Shown here: one piece after another, positions 1-10,969 of the stretch
How positions within the stretch are numbered: position 1 is the first letter of the stretch
How the letters are laid out: each line of letters starts with the position of its first letter
Origin: Trichosphaerium sp. ATCC 40318
Taxonomy: Eukaryota > Discosea > Flabellinia > Trichosidae
DNA: 64,000 bases
Assembly: GCA_038496445.1 (NCBI GenBank)
Contig: JALMLS010000385.1
Coordinates: forward strand, 124,001-188,000
Direction: 5' to 3'
Notes under the pieces: model-generated
The model's database searches: none
Told to the model about the DNA's origin: nothing
What the model saw: only the letters and a program-made list of their open reading frames with translations
Program-made: the position numbers and the translations under genes

Positions 1-1
1 G

Positions 2-142
2 ATGTTATGGCCTTATGCAGCATTTTATAAGAAAGATATGTCCAAGGAACCTAATTCTGCAATGACATCAAGTGGTGGACGAGAACTTGACGAAAAAATA
101 ATCCAAACCAAAGAGGCTGGAAAGATAACTTCAGCACAATAG
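2..142 (+). CDS. Possible C-terminal exon of an unknown gene cut by the window edge
   Basis: A reading frame is open from the left edge to a TAG at 140-142 and would encode about 46 residues that are polar and lysine/glutamate-rich. No domain is recognised. It could be the last exon of a plus-strand gene starting left of the window, or a chance open frame in AT-rich DNA. The only support is its being open from the edge with a plausible amino-acid composition. Confidence 0.3.
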   Translation: MLWPYAAFYKKDMSKEPNSAMTSSGGRELDEKIIQTKEAGKITSAQ

Positions 143-697
143 TACAACGAAACAGTCAGGAAGAAGAAATAGTTACATAGTAGAGAGTAATGAAAGCGAT
201 ACTAGCGAAGCCAGCAACAGTAACCTTTTGAACTAATAAGACATGTAAGACCGTCCAAGTGTTTTGTGTTTTTCCAATGTAAATGGGGAACTCAACTGTA
301 GTTACAACCCAACTAGCAATAAGATTACAAATTTGATACTGGCATCCACAAGGTATTTCTTCACTATCTTGACTGATTACGATTGTTGAGTAGGTACAAC
401 TAGATTCACAGAGTGGTTTGTTAAATCACGTGCCAACAAGAAGCAATAAGTCTAAATTTAAGTTCAGATTGCAAAGGATGTATTGTAAGCCACAGAGCAC
501 ATGCTAATTTGTACGAGACAACACGTAATCTTTACAGTTTATTCGAAAAGGTAGTTTTTTTGAAAAGCCTTGAATTCTAAAAGTCTAAAAAAGTGAAGGT
601 GTTCAATAACTTTTCACATAACAGCACAGTGCTTACTTTTCAAGTAAGTGGAAAATATCACGTGATGTTATCACCAACGTAAATGCTCCAGTAAAAG
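143..697. other. Intergenic, no gene seen
   Basis: No coding exon or RNA gene was recognised. Two CACGTG palindromes lie here (about 427 and 659). The right end is probably the promoter and 5' leader of the annexin gene. Confidence 0.5.
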
Positions 698-805
698 ATG
701 CGTGTAGGTCCAGGAGCACCTAGTTCTTATGACTCACAATCACGTGCAGAAAGGCTTTGACCGCCATTCCTAGTCAAGCATTTGGGTTTCACACCTTCAA
801 CAAAA

Positions 806-3519
806 ATGCATCGTGCTCTTAATACATATCAAGATGAAGGACACGTGCGTTTTGGAGAAGAATCTTTCCAAACCGTCAGTATAGACAGATTAGCAATGTC
901 TTCGGACTTTCGAGACGGTCCTACGCCACCAGGTATATCTGAAGAACAGAGACGCGTCGAAGAAGCAAGGATTAAAACAGAAAAACTACAAAAAAAGCTG
1001 GCTTCTGTTGCTCGTCAATTACAAGAGGTTTGTGGCTTGTTATCAAGGAGTTTTTTGTTCAACGTTAGCTAATGATGTTTCCAAAGAGCGAAGATCAGTA
1101 CAAACAAGTGGAGGCTCAATATTCCGCTACTGTAGGTAGAAAGAGCATGCTTCGTAGTTCATCAAGTCCACATATAAGCCGTAAAGCTAGAAGACGTAGT
1201 TTATCAGCGGCAGTAAGACCAAAGGCCATACGAAGTAATATACCTGATTTCAGGCGTCGTTATGATCCAACAAATACGGCACCGCCTAATGCTATTAGTA
1301 CACCGCCTGTACGACGCCATTCTGCTTTCTATAACCGACAAAAAACTAAACGACCAAAAAAAAACCAAAAAAACCTCAACTTCTTTTCGTAACACGTGAT
1401 TAGGTCCCTCAATACGTTGATATCCAAGAAATACCTCCTCCTGTTTCTATACCATCTGATAACTATGAACCCGATTATTTACGCACTGGTATCGTAACAC
1501 TAAATATGCCACCGCCTCCACCACCGGTAAAACCTAAAAATAATCTTTTATGTTTGTTTTTGGGATTAATTTTTAAAATGGCGTCTCACACTTGTGTTAG
1601 GTTTTTAGATCGCCTTCTCTAGACGCTCTTAAAGATGAAGTAAAACACCACAGTAGCTATGGTAATATCCATATTGGTTATCCTCCCCCACGTGCACTTC
1701 AGGTACATTTGTAGAAAAAAACCCATTTATTAAAGATTGTCGCTTACCTCCAGAGCTCTAGTCAAATCTTCCTCCTGATAGGAATCTATACAGCTCTCCA
1801 ACAGAGATGAGTAGTAATCCAGACGAATTTAGAGGCAAAAGAGACTCAAAGGTGAATAATAACGAGAATAACCTCAACGTCATTCATTGACCTTTTTTTG
1901 TTTTTTAGCGAAATACTGTAGCACTCTCTGAATTGAGGAACAGGCGATATACCGTTAGTAATGCGCCTAAAGCAATATCGTATCAAACAATATCCCCTCC
2001 ACCAGAGCATAGCGGCGAATCTTCTTCTTCTCTTGCGTCAAAGGTACTAAATCGTTTCACCCATTTTATACATAAATTACCTCAACAGTTAAACACTTTG
2101 TTGTTAACACATAATCAGGCCAGTATATCATCAACTTTTAATGCAGAAACGGAAGCTTCGAACTTAAAGAGATGTCTAAAAGGTTGGCGGACTACAATAC
2201 GTAATGCCATTGATATTCTTGTTAATAGGTTAGTTTTTTTTTTTTCAAGAAATTAAAGGAAAAATGAAAAAAAACCAACTTAACTGTCGATTAGAGACCC
2301 AGAAGAGCTTCATGAATTGCAGGACGCTTTTTTATCAAAGTATAAGGTATCTGTTGAAAAATATATAAAAGGCAAGACAACTTCATCGCTACAAACTCTT
2401 GTAGTAGGCTTTGGTAAGTTTTTATTGATAGCGAAAGAAACTGTGTACAAGTTTTTCTTCCTCTTTTTGTTCTCACCAATGGTTTCCGTTTATAGTACAA
2501 TCACGATCAATGATGTGTGCAACGTACTTTCATAAGTGTTTGGATGAACAAAATGCCAAAGGTATGACGACAAAAAGACCATAAAAAGAGGATTCTTAAC
2601 TTAACAGCAAAAACATAGGGATTGTTGATGTCCTTACTCAAAACACAAATCTTCAACTTCGGAGGATATGTGATGCTTATAACGAGAAATATGCTGATGG
2701 TAAAGGCGCTGAGCAAATAAAAAGGTACACAAATAGTCGATCTTTTTAACACCATTGTTTTTTTTTTTAACTTTGTGTTCGTTTAGAGATGTCCGAAGTA
2801 AAACACAGAAAGGGTTCCTCAGATTCGCCTTACAATTATTGAGTTGTAATCGAGAAGAAGAAGTTGTAAAAAAGGAAGTAGATGCTGACTGTAGAACTCT
2901 ATACAAATGCGTAAGTCAGTTTCAAGCGCTCACTTACAAAAACGTGTTCATTTCTTAGAACTTACGTTCCTTTTCTAGTCTGTTATAGACCCTGATCCTA
3001 AAACTATCATTGATTTATTTGCTACACGGTCAAGAATACATCTAAGAGCAGTTAATCATAAATACAAAAAATGGTACCCAATCAACCTAAACACCATAAA
3101 AAGTCACTAACAAAAAATTTTTCTAACGAAAGGTACTTTAAAAACCTTGACACTGTAGCTTCTGAATCTATGAAGTCAAAAACAGGCTGTAAATTCGCTT
3201 TACAAGCACTATGTACGTTTTTGAAAATAACCTATCCAAATACTTTGTCACGTGATTTTAATTTGAAGTCTGACATGTTCTATTAATAGTACATAACAAG
3301 ATAGACTATTATGTTCGTCGTCTTCATAAAAGTTCGGATAGTAGTTCAATAACACATGCTCTTTTAAGTTGTTCAGCTCCAGAGAGGTTAGCACTTGATA
3401 AAGAATATAAGCGTGTTTATGGTAAATCACTTCATGATTTTATAAAGTCTAATACATCCGGACACTATCGATATGGTTTATTCAAACTTATGGACTATAA
3501 TTCTGCAAACGATTTGTAA
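806..3519 (+). CDS. Annexin-family protein with long proline-rich N-terminus (multi-exon)
   Basis: Annexins bind acidic membrane lipids in a calcium-dependent way through four repeats of about 70 residues. The last exon (about 3295-3519) reads RLALDKEYKRVYGKSL then FIKSNTSGHYRYGLFKL, the classic annexin core. An earlier exon has ATRSRIHLRAVNHKYKK, and exons near 2300-2400 and 2780-2890 give two more repeat-like blocks. The N-terminal part (exons 806-1027, 1069-1340, about 1411-1530 and 1612-1690) is rich in proline, serine and basic residues, with runs such as PPPPPP and RKARRRS. At least ten short introns were traced; the junction around 3071-3150 is not resolved. The first in-frame ATG is 806. 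An upstream ATG at 698 could be joined only through a 30-nt intron, so it is less likely. The fourfold repeat fit makes annexin likely; calcium sites were not verified. Confidence 0.72.
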
Positions 3520-3701
3520 ACCAGGTGTGCCACCAGACACAAAAAAAAAAAAAGAAAAGGAAAAAGCTCTATCCCCAAAAGACCTACCAACTCCAAGTTA
3601 GTTGACCAAACTGATTGTTTCGATGACATGATTATGGAGCTCCTATTGTAAATAATATGTAAAAATAAAATTGAATGAAATAGAGTGAAGATCGCATTGC
3701 G

Positions 3702-4010
3702 TCTAAACGATAGCAGCTACCAATTTAGCCAATTCTGCCTCCTGCTTGAGTTGAAACTGTGACGACTCTTCAGGTTCATTAGTACTTGCACTCTTAGAAC
3801 TAGCACTATCAAGCAATTGAACTTTTCCCTGTATGGCAAGAAAGATGTGAGTTGAGGACTGTTTTGATGTGAGATAAGGCACAGCCCGGATTTCTGCAAG
3901 TTCTCAGAGTTGGTCATAGTAATACTCATTGTTGTCAGCAGTTGATGCTTCTATGCTGAACTCTGGTGGATGATCATACCTGATTAAGAAAAAAGTTTAA
4001 AAAAAAGATT
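3702..4010 (-). pseudogene. Unresolved acidic/serine-rich gene fragment
   Basis: The reverse strand has an exon-like acceptor (CTTAATCAG) next to coding-like sequence YDHPPEFSIEAS. A second block, from about 3828 to a TAG at 3702, encodes a serine/glutamate-rich tail ending AELAKLVAAIV. The two cannot be joined in frame with GT-AG rules, and no upstream start was found. This may be the end of an undetected small gene or a decayed one. No family is recognised. Confidence 0.3.
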
Positions 4011-4109
4011 TAGATATTTATTGTTTGAACATACACTTATGTTTTAAGCATTTTTATACATTAAAAACACCTAATGCACCTACATCAAACATAACTTGTC
4101 CTGTCTTAG

Positions 4110-4228
4110 TACGCAACTTTTCAGTGACGGAATGCAATAAACATTGGGTACATGGCTCGAAAGGCGCAGGTCAAAGATGTGTTTGGGACGAAGGAACAAA
4201 TAGCTGTAACGAGAAAGGACCTATGTGA
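4110..4228 (+). pseudogene. Isolated Cys-rich exon fragment
   Basis: Behind an acceptor-like TTTTCAG, a short open stretch encodes TECNKHWVHGSKGAGQRC and VWDEGTNSC, with regular cysteine spacing typical of extracellular cysteine-rich modules. It ends in TGA at a possible donor (GTAATG). No signal peptide exon or continuation was found, so it is more likely a relic or an orphan exon than a complete gene. Confidence 0.3.
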
Positions 4229-4229
4229 T

Positions 4230-4684
4230 GGTAATGCTGGTCTGGAGAATATAAATGTAACAGGTAATACATAAAGAATTCGACAATCGAATGTTTCAAC
4301 TTGAGCTAACTTTCGCTGTTAATAGAAAGGATGGGGCACGTGAAACAAATTGCGCTATACTTCAGTTTTACGCATACTCAAGAGCCTCAGATAAATATCG
4401 TTTCACGGATTAAGAAATAACGAAGGTGCAGAGTTTGTGAAAGCAGGTTAAAGCTTCTGACTGAAAAAGATGCACATTTCAGCCGGTGAACAGAACAGGC
4501 GATCGTCAGCAAGCAATCAACAACTACTATAGCAAATAGAACTGAGTTTCTTTATATTACTTTCATACAAATTGCTTTCATTTCCATCATATGCTTGCTC
4601 TGAGTTTGAACTATCTATTAGGATAAATGTGTTTCTTTCTTACCAAGAGTCTTTGTTGCGTATTGGTGGTTCAAACGTATTGGT
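4230..4684. other. Intergenic, no gene seen
   Basis: This stretch lies downstream of the F-box/LRR gene on the minus strand. No exon or RNA gene is recognised. One CACGTG is near 4337. Confidence 0.45.
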
Positions 4685-6486
4685 CTAAATATTAACAAAA
4701 TGTACACCAGAAAGAACTTTCAACCCTTCAGGTGTAACCCTTGTGTTAGCCAGATAGATCTTTTTTACACCAACAATTTCTTTTAACCCTTTATCTGTAA
4801 TGTACCAACAATATGACAGAGATAAGGTATGGACGCCAACAAGTGCTTTTAGCCCTTCATCTGTAACAGATGTGTTCTTTAGAAAGATTGAATGAACGCC
4901 GGAAAGTGCTTTTAATCCTTCATCTGTAACTGAGGTATTAGATAGATGGATAGTATGAACACCAGAAAGTGCTGTTAATCCTTCATCTGTAACTGAGGTA
5001 TTAGATAGATGGATGGTATGTACACCAGAAAGTGCTTTCAATCCTTCATTTGTAACTGATGTATTATTAAGAAAAATAGTATGAACACCAGAAAGTGCTT
5101 TCAATCCTTCATCTGTAATTGAGGTATCATTAAGAGAAATGGTATGTGCGCCAGAAAGTGCTTTTAATCCTTCATCTGTAACCGAGGTATTAGGTAGATA
5201 GATTTTATGTACACCAGAAAGTGCTTTCAATCCTTCATCTGTAACAGATGTGCCACATAGATAGATTGTATGTACACCAGAAAGTGCTTTCAATCCTTCA
5301 TCTGTAACTGAGGTATTAGATAGACGGATTGTATGTACACCAGAAAGTGCTGTTAATCCTTCATCTGTAACTGAGGTATTAGATAGATAGATTGCGTGAA
5401 CGCCAGAAAGTGCTTTCAATCCTTCATCTGTAATTGAGGTATAATTAAGAGAAATGGTATGTACACCAGAAAGTGCTTTCAATCCTTCATCTGTAACAGG
5501 TGTGCGTGATAGAAAGATTGCATGAACGCCAGAAAGCGCTTTTATCCCTTTATCTGTTATATGTTCGCACCTATATAGCTGAACAGAATGAGCACCAGAA
5601 ATGAACTTTAATCCTATATCTGTAACCGAAGCGTAATTAAGAGAAATGGTATGTACGCCAGCAAGTGCCTTTAATCCTTCATCTGTAATTGAGGTATCAT
5701 TAAGAGAAATGGTATGTACGCCAGAAAGTGCTTTCAACCCTTCATCTGTAACTGAGGTAGCATTAAGAGAAATGGTATGTACACCAGAAAGTGCTTGCAA
5801 TCCTCCACCTGTAACCGAGGTAAAATCAAGAGAAATGGTATGTACACCAGAAAGTGCTTTTAATCCTTCATCTGTAACTGAGGTACCATCAAGAAAAATG
5901 GTATGAACACCAGAAAGAGCTTTCAACCCTTCATCTGCAATTGAGGTATCATTAAGAGAAATGGTATGTACACCAGAAAGTGCTTTCAACCCTTCATCTG
6001 TAACTGAGGTAGCATTAAGAGAAATGGTATGTGCGCCAGAAAGTGCTTTTAATCCTTCATCTGTAACCGAGGTAAAATCAAGAGAAATGGTATGTACACC
6101 AGAAAGTGCTTTTAATCCTTCATCAATTAAAGGCTGTCCACATGAGCTAAGAAAAATGTAACGAACACCAGCAAACGCCTTTATAACTTCATTAGATGTT
6201 GCTTTACCAGTAAGTTTGATGCGTGAGTGCTGGAGAGTACTTGAGTGTTTTAAAATTGCTTTTGCTTGGTCAACACTTGAAACGTAAATGCGACAGTATC
6301 CGATAATGTCGTGAATGATAGAGGAAAGGCGACGACAAGTTTGAGAAGCGGCAAAGCGAGATTTTGTTGTTTTACGTAAAATAAGAGCTAAAATCTCTGT
6401 GGGAAGGTCTAAAACGCTTTTCGTATGTTAGAACAGTTTAACAGCTAATTTTGCTCGCACTTTTTGGTTATGCTCTTTTCTGACAT
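4685..6486 (-). CDS. F-box / leucine-rich repeat protein with tandem 21-residue repeats
   Basis: This is probably a substrate receptor of an SCF-type ubiquitin ligase. The frame from 6416 down to TAG at 4685 has no ATG at all. A 44-nt intron (6417-6460, donor GTGCGAG, branch TTCTAAC, acceptor AAAAG) joins it in frame to a short first exon, 6461-6486 (MSEKSITKN). The model gives 585 residues. Residues 10-50 are an F-box-like segment (LDLPTEILALILRKTTK, then SQTCRRLSSIIHDIIGY). About 22 LRRs of the form TSVTDEGLKALSGVHTI follow, most with an exact 63-bp period and very high DNA identity, which shows recent tandem growth. Two degenerate repeats (about 4770-4830 and 5540-5600) interrupt the array. 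Four paralogs lie elsewhere in the window. F-box and LRR are visible in the sequence; the SCF role is inferred from the family. Confidence 0.85.
4835..6110 (-). repeat. 63-bp tandem repeat array inside the LRR gene
   Basis: Copies begin every 63 bases (for example CAATCCTTCAT at 5039 and 5102 on the plus strand) and encode one LRR each. Many neighbours differ by only a few bases. Variation concentrates on the residues flanking TSVTDEG and on the x in HTIxL, the solvent-exposed strand positions. Confidence 0.9.
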
Positions 6487-6890
6487 CCCACCAAGCTTTA
6501 CAGCGCAAAAGTGTATGGATAATAACTATCAAGCAGAAGCACAAGAGGTCAAATCTTTTTTGTGTAAATTTATTGCGGAGTAGTTCAGAACAACATAGAG
6601 AAAAAACTTCTCATAATTTTCAAAAACACGTGCTCATCAGTGCTTTTTTTTTTGATTCTGAGATTTAGCACGAGTGTTGTTTTATTTCTCGTTCGTTAAG
6701 CACAGTGTAGCACTATGGCTTGTCCATTCTAAGGTGTTTATATTACTCGGTTAGCACACTTAGATTGCTTTATCGAAAGCTTTATAAATTTTTCGATTGG
6801 TTGCATATTCATGCTACAATTGAATAAGTCAAGTGCTCACTACAAATAGCTGTTTTTATTTGACCTCATGACGGTAAATTGTGGCCAATA
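6487..6890. other. Intergenic, presumed promoter region of the F-box/LRR gene
   Basis: AT-rich with homopolymer runs and one CACGTG near 6627. No exon or RNA gene is recognised. Confidence 0.45.
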
Positions 6891-6894
6891 CTCT

Positions 6895-7760
6895 TTAGTA
6901 CCTACACCAATACCATATTTGTACTAGAGCAGCATAACACAATAATAATGGAAGAGTTAAGATGCTAGGAATAAAGATTCTGATTTGATTCCAACGTTGT
7001 TGGTTAACAATTCCTGCAACGAAAAAAATGAGAAAACAAAATAACTTAGTTGTACTATGCATACCTTGTAGTTCTTCGCAATTCCTCTTGTGCTTGCACA
7101 AGTGATTATTTATACATCCATACTTGGTCTTATCATAGCATATCTCGTGTCCAAGAGCTAAATTGTTGTTCAAGTAAGCAATCGTTTCGTAAAAGAAAAC
7201 AGAGTATGATTGATTGATTGATTTTAGAAGTAGCCGTACGCCCACAAACTATTTGATCTTTTTTACAAACTATACCACTACAGAAATGTGTTTTTCGGGA
7301 ATAGCATCGGGCGTAGGTATCCGCTAAGCATTGATTTAGTATAAAGATTACAACTCTGTATTCATACACCAACACAAAGCCTCTGTTAGTCCGCAATGAG
7401 AGTATCCACGGTAGCACCTTTGCTTTCTAGGATCATAGCACCTACCTTCGCCAGGGAAATACTTTGCTAGATTGTATACAGTGAACAAAAAGAACGATTA
7501 CTACAACAATGCTCTTGTTAAATTCAATTGTAAAACTGCTTAGGAGCACACGTACTTGGATGGCATTTTACAAGTCCATCTTCACATTCTAGAGTTATTA
7601 CCTCTTTAATAAAGAGCGAGACTAAAATTGGCAGGACATAATACCTTAGCATGATCAATTGGAAATAATAACGTCGAGTTTAAATCAATCAAAGTATTCA
7701 CTTAGCTAGACATTTGATAATTAAGTTTTGAATAGTCCCTGGCAAGACATAGGTACTCTT
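6895..7760 (-). CDS. Cys-rich surface protein with a C-terminal membrane segment (partial model)
   Basis: Minus-strand exons share a repeated cysteine pattern: GEGRCYDPRKQRCYRGYSHCG, then CYSRKTHFCSGIVC, then CYDKTKYGCINNHLC. Introns of about 45-55 nt (for example GTGTATG...CTTAG and GTATGC...TTGCAG) join them in frame. The last exon (6895 to about 7015) encodes a hydrophobic stretch IFIPSILTLPLLLCYAALV and ends in TAA, a likely membrane anchor. The CYDPxxxxC..G..C layout resembles the small cysteine-rich carbohydrate-binding modules found in some secreted glucanases, but this is only a visual resemblance. An upstream exon around 7530-7600 (ECEDGLVKCHPSTC) probably belongs to the gene. The start and signal peptide were not resolved. 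Confidence 0.5.
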
Positions 7761-7887
7761 GTCGGGTTTTACATTATTCATAAAACATTACAATGTGGGT
7801 AATCAGATGAGTTCGTGCCAGAAGACACGAAAAGTACAGATAAAACAAACAAGATAACACTTTTTTTTATTTTGTACAAATCGGTTT

Positions 7888-10670
7888 TTACTTGGCTGGC
7901 TGCTTTCTCTTTGCATCAGCTAAGGCATGCCATGCAAGTGTACTCTTTGGTCTATTAGGAACTAAATATTTCTTTTCTAACTTAACAGCATAGCCATGAA
8001 ACTCAGTATCCTAAAAACAAAATCAGTGACTCGTTATTCAGAATTGAAAAAAAAACTGAACACAAGTAAAAAACTTTGCTCAAGAACACCCAATGTAATC
8101 TCAGTAAGTACACTAGTGTATCGAAATATGGGTTTTACAGGGTGAATTATTTAGTAGAGTAGCTGTGGATATAAAGAAAAGAAGAAAGGTATACAACAAG
8201 AACAAAAATAGTGTACCTTTGGATTATATTTTTTGCAATTCTCAACAACCAACTGTAGATCAGCAAAGAATATCTCTTCAGTAATATAAAAATTATTTTC
8301 AAGTCTGGTTCTAATTGTACCCAAATCTAAAGAACATAAGGATGAAAGAAACCTCAACAAAAACCGACAATAAAACAGCAAAAAGTGCAGATGAAAAACA
8401 TTTGAAAAAAAAAAATCAATTCCAAAAAAACAAGCAGCGAGAACAATTTTTTGGTCCCTCACTACAAATAAAATCCCTGTAGAACATATATCGGGTGCAG
8501 AGTATTCACTTATATCTTGATGAATTTTGGTAGGTGATAAGTCGAAAACAAACAAAATTAACAAACAAAATGTCAAAGGTTGTACCCATAGGATTATCAA
8601 TTTTTGATAAGTAGTCATCCACTACAGGCTGTGGTTGTGAGTTAGCTACTGGTTCAAGAAATGGCCAACTTAATGCATTATCTTTTACAATTTTCTAAAC
8701 GAAAAGTAAGTCAGAGGCATGAGATAAAGAAATTTTAAACGTACATCCAAAAGAGTCCTATTTTTAATCTTCAGCAATCGTTGGTTCTCAGGAGCCATCT
8801 GACGTTCATATTCTGTAGAATCCCATCCAGTAGAAACTAGAGTAACCAAGAGAGTTAAAACTTTAAACAAACTAAGAGATACTCACCAATAGAGCTTAAT
8901 CGTTCTGCTCGTATACAAGTATTCTTTAAGCCATTCTCTGTCAATTTCAAACCTAGAAAATTTTAAGAACACCACGTGATCATATTTACTTGTAAGAAAG
9001 AATATTTAGGTTTACTTACCTTGATAAATATTATGCTGTTGACAGTATTGCTTCAAGATATTATACAGTTTCTGAAAAAAAGAGACAATTAGAAACGAAA
9101 GTTTGTTAATCATATTTTTGAGACTTACCATTCGTTGATTCCTTACCCACCGAGGTGCTTCAAGGTAATCTATATTTTTAGCTAACTGACAGTGCATAAG
9201 TGTACTGTTCTCATAATCCTAAAGCGACCATGAGAAAACAAAGAAAAAGATAAACAAAGGTTTCGAAAAGATACAAACCTTAATCTTTCCCTTCCAGATC
9301 TTCTTATCAAGTCTAATCTCCTTTCTAAACCCTTGTTTCTTAAAATAACCAACAGCAAAATCATCAGCATATGTTAATATATGGCCAACATCCCTCTGCT
9401 TTAACTTCTCTTTCAACTGTGACATAGTACGTGTTCCGAAACCCTTACAAAAAATTAGTTAAATCTTTTTTAAGAAACAACTTCATCGTTGCAATAGTGT
9501 GATATCTAAATACCTTTTGACGACATTCTTGTGCTATAGCTAAGAATACAAGTTCACAAAACGGATGCCAAAGTCGGAAAGTACAACCTAATCGAATAAG
9601 AACTGAAAAAAACAAAACTTTTGAAAAACAAAGATGTTTATACATACCACCAATAACCGTTATGTCGTTCTTTAAAATAACCATAGAATGATGGTTTTTA
9701 TCATATATAATCCTTGCAATATAAGCCTTTGGCATATAAGGTAACAGTTTTCCAATAAGTGTCTTTAAATTAGATAACAGCTTAAGTTGTCTAGGCGATC
9801 CATCATTCGTAACAACTTCAAATACAATCTCTCCCGAGTCTTCCATCTCCTTTGCTTTTAAATCACGCTGAGCGAGCTTACTACCCCACTAATAAATGGT
9901 ATTAGATCAACAAAAAGAACAGAGATAAAAAAAAACCCCAATAGCTACACGTGATAACAACGTGACTACAAAACTCCAACAAAAAAAAAAAAAACATGAC
10001 TTCCGATAAACCTTTAAAAAAATAAAGCAAAAGGAAACGCAACGCCCACGAGGCGCCAAGTAATCTACAATTCAACTGACACTTTAAAAAAACGTACAAA
10101 GTCTTCCTTGACAATAGCACAGTCAATTTGCATTGCATCCTGCATGTTAGTATCCTGTACCTCCTCAAGCTCTGCGAATCCTAAGATACAAACAATAAAT
10201 ATCAGAGCAAGTTCGAAATGATGTTAAATGTAAAAATTCAGCCTCGGAGGCGTCGTAAATAATGTATTTGAGTAAACTATGCGGTTTTAACTGGTTTTAA
10301 TAAAGTTGTATGGAAATGCTGTTTACACGTGATTTTTAATGTGTATTTGTAAGCTCTTTGGAGCGTAACGTTAACAGCCAACGAAATTGTAGAGTAAAAT
10401 TAGCCGCTTTTTTTTTTTTTGGGTTGCAATCTACAAAACCCTGTTTATCACGCCTCCCTTACCGTTGAGGTCTCCATGAGCGCTACCAAGTGCAGAGGCT
10501 TCTATGTAGTTGCCTACAGGCAAAGCAAGATCTTTTGTTAAAAACTCACTGCTGTGGTGCTCACTCGAGGATAATTGGTCGTGATTTATAGGTTGGAGGT
10601 CAACCGTTTTGCGTTTGTTGCAAAAAAACTGGTGTTCAAAAGGAGCATCCATCAACGAAGGAGCATTCAT
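7888..10670 (-). CDS. GCN5: GCN5/PCAF-type histone acetyltransferase with bromodomain
   Basis: This enzyme acetylates histone H3 lysines from acetyl-CoA as the catalytic subunit of SAGA/ADA complexes in the nucleus. Twelve exons join in frame to 470 residues: 10463-10670, 10098-10180, 9648-9888, 9514-9587, 9279-9443, 9129-9218, 9020-9071, 8887-8952, 8745-8836, 8586-8694, 8217-8326, 7888-8010. The acetyltransferase domain shows [20 protein letters not shown], the acetyl-CoA loop QKGFGTRTM, and [29 protein letters not shown] and then a C-terminal bromodomain follow ([32 protein letters not shown] with the conserved Asn-Tyr-Asn-Pro). The N-terminus is short compared with animal PCAF. The start at 10670 follows the first in-frame ATG of exon 1; an upstream ATG at about 10791 (MAMHSPNGEIV) could add an exon, but its junction is not in frame. 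It is divergent from nicalin. Confidence 0.95.
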
Positions 10671-10969
10671 TGTTATTGACTTTTTTTGTCGGTAAATACT
10701 TTTTTTTGACTTTTTCAACCGAAAAAAATTAAGGAGATTAATTACCTGAGGAAGGTTGCACTATTTCGCCGTTTGGTGAGTGCATAGCCATGATGATTGG
10801 TTTTACTGAGTTTTTTTTGAAAAAGTTGTTTCAGTTTACGCTTTGAATTGAAGAAATGCAACTTCTACGAAGAAAAAAAAGTATCTAAGGCGTAGGAGAA
10901 GCTCTATATAATATAAATCAGCAATAAACGCCTAAACGTGTTGCAAACGATAATACACCGTACTGAAGT

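Noticed and set aside
4835-6110. CRISPR-like array
   Set aside because: Direct repeats of 63 bp encode protein repeats continuously. There are no unique spacers, and the DNA is clearly eukaryotic.
5646-6161. Plus-strand repeated open frames opposite the LRR array
   Set aside because: They are antisense shadows. The 63-bp period keeps any stop-free frame open, and the minus frame has the F-box/LRR signature.
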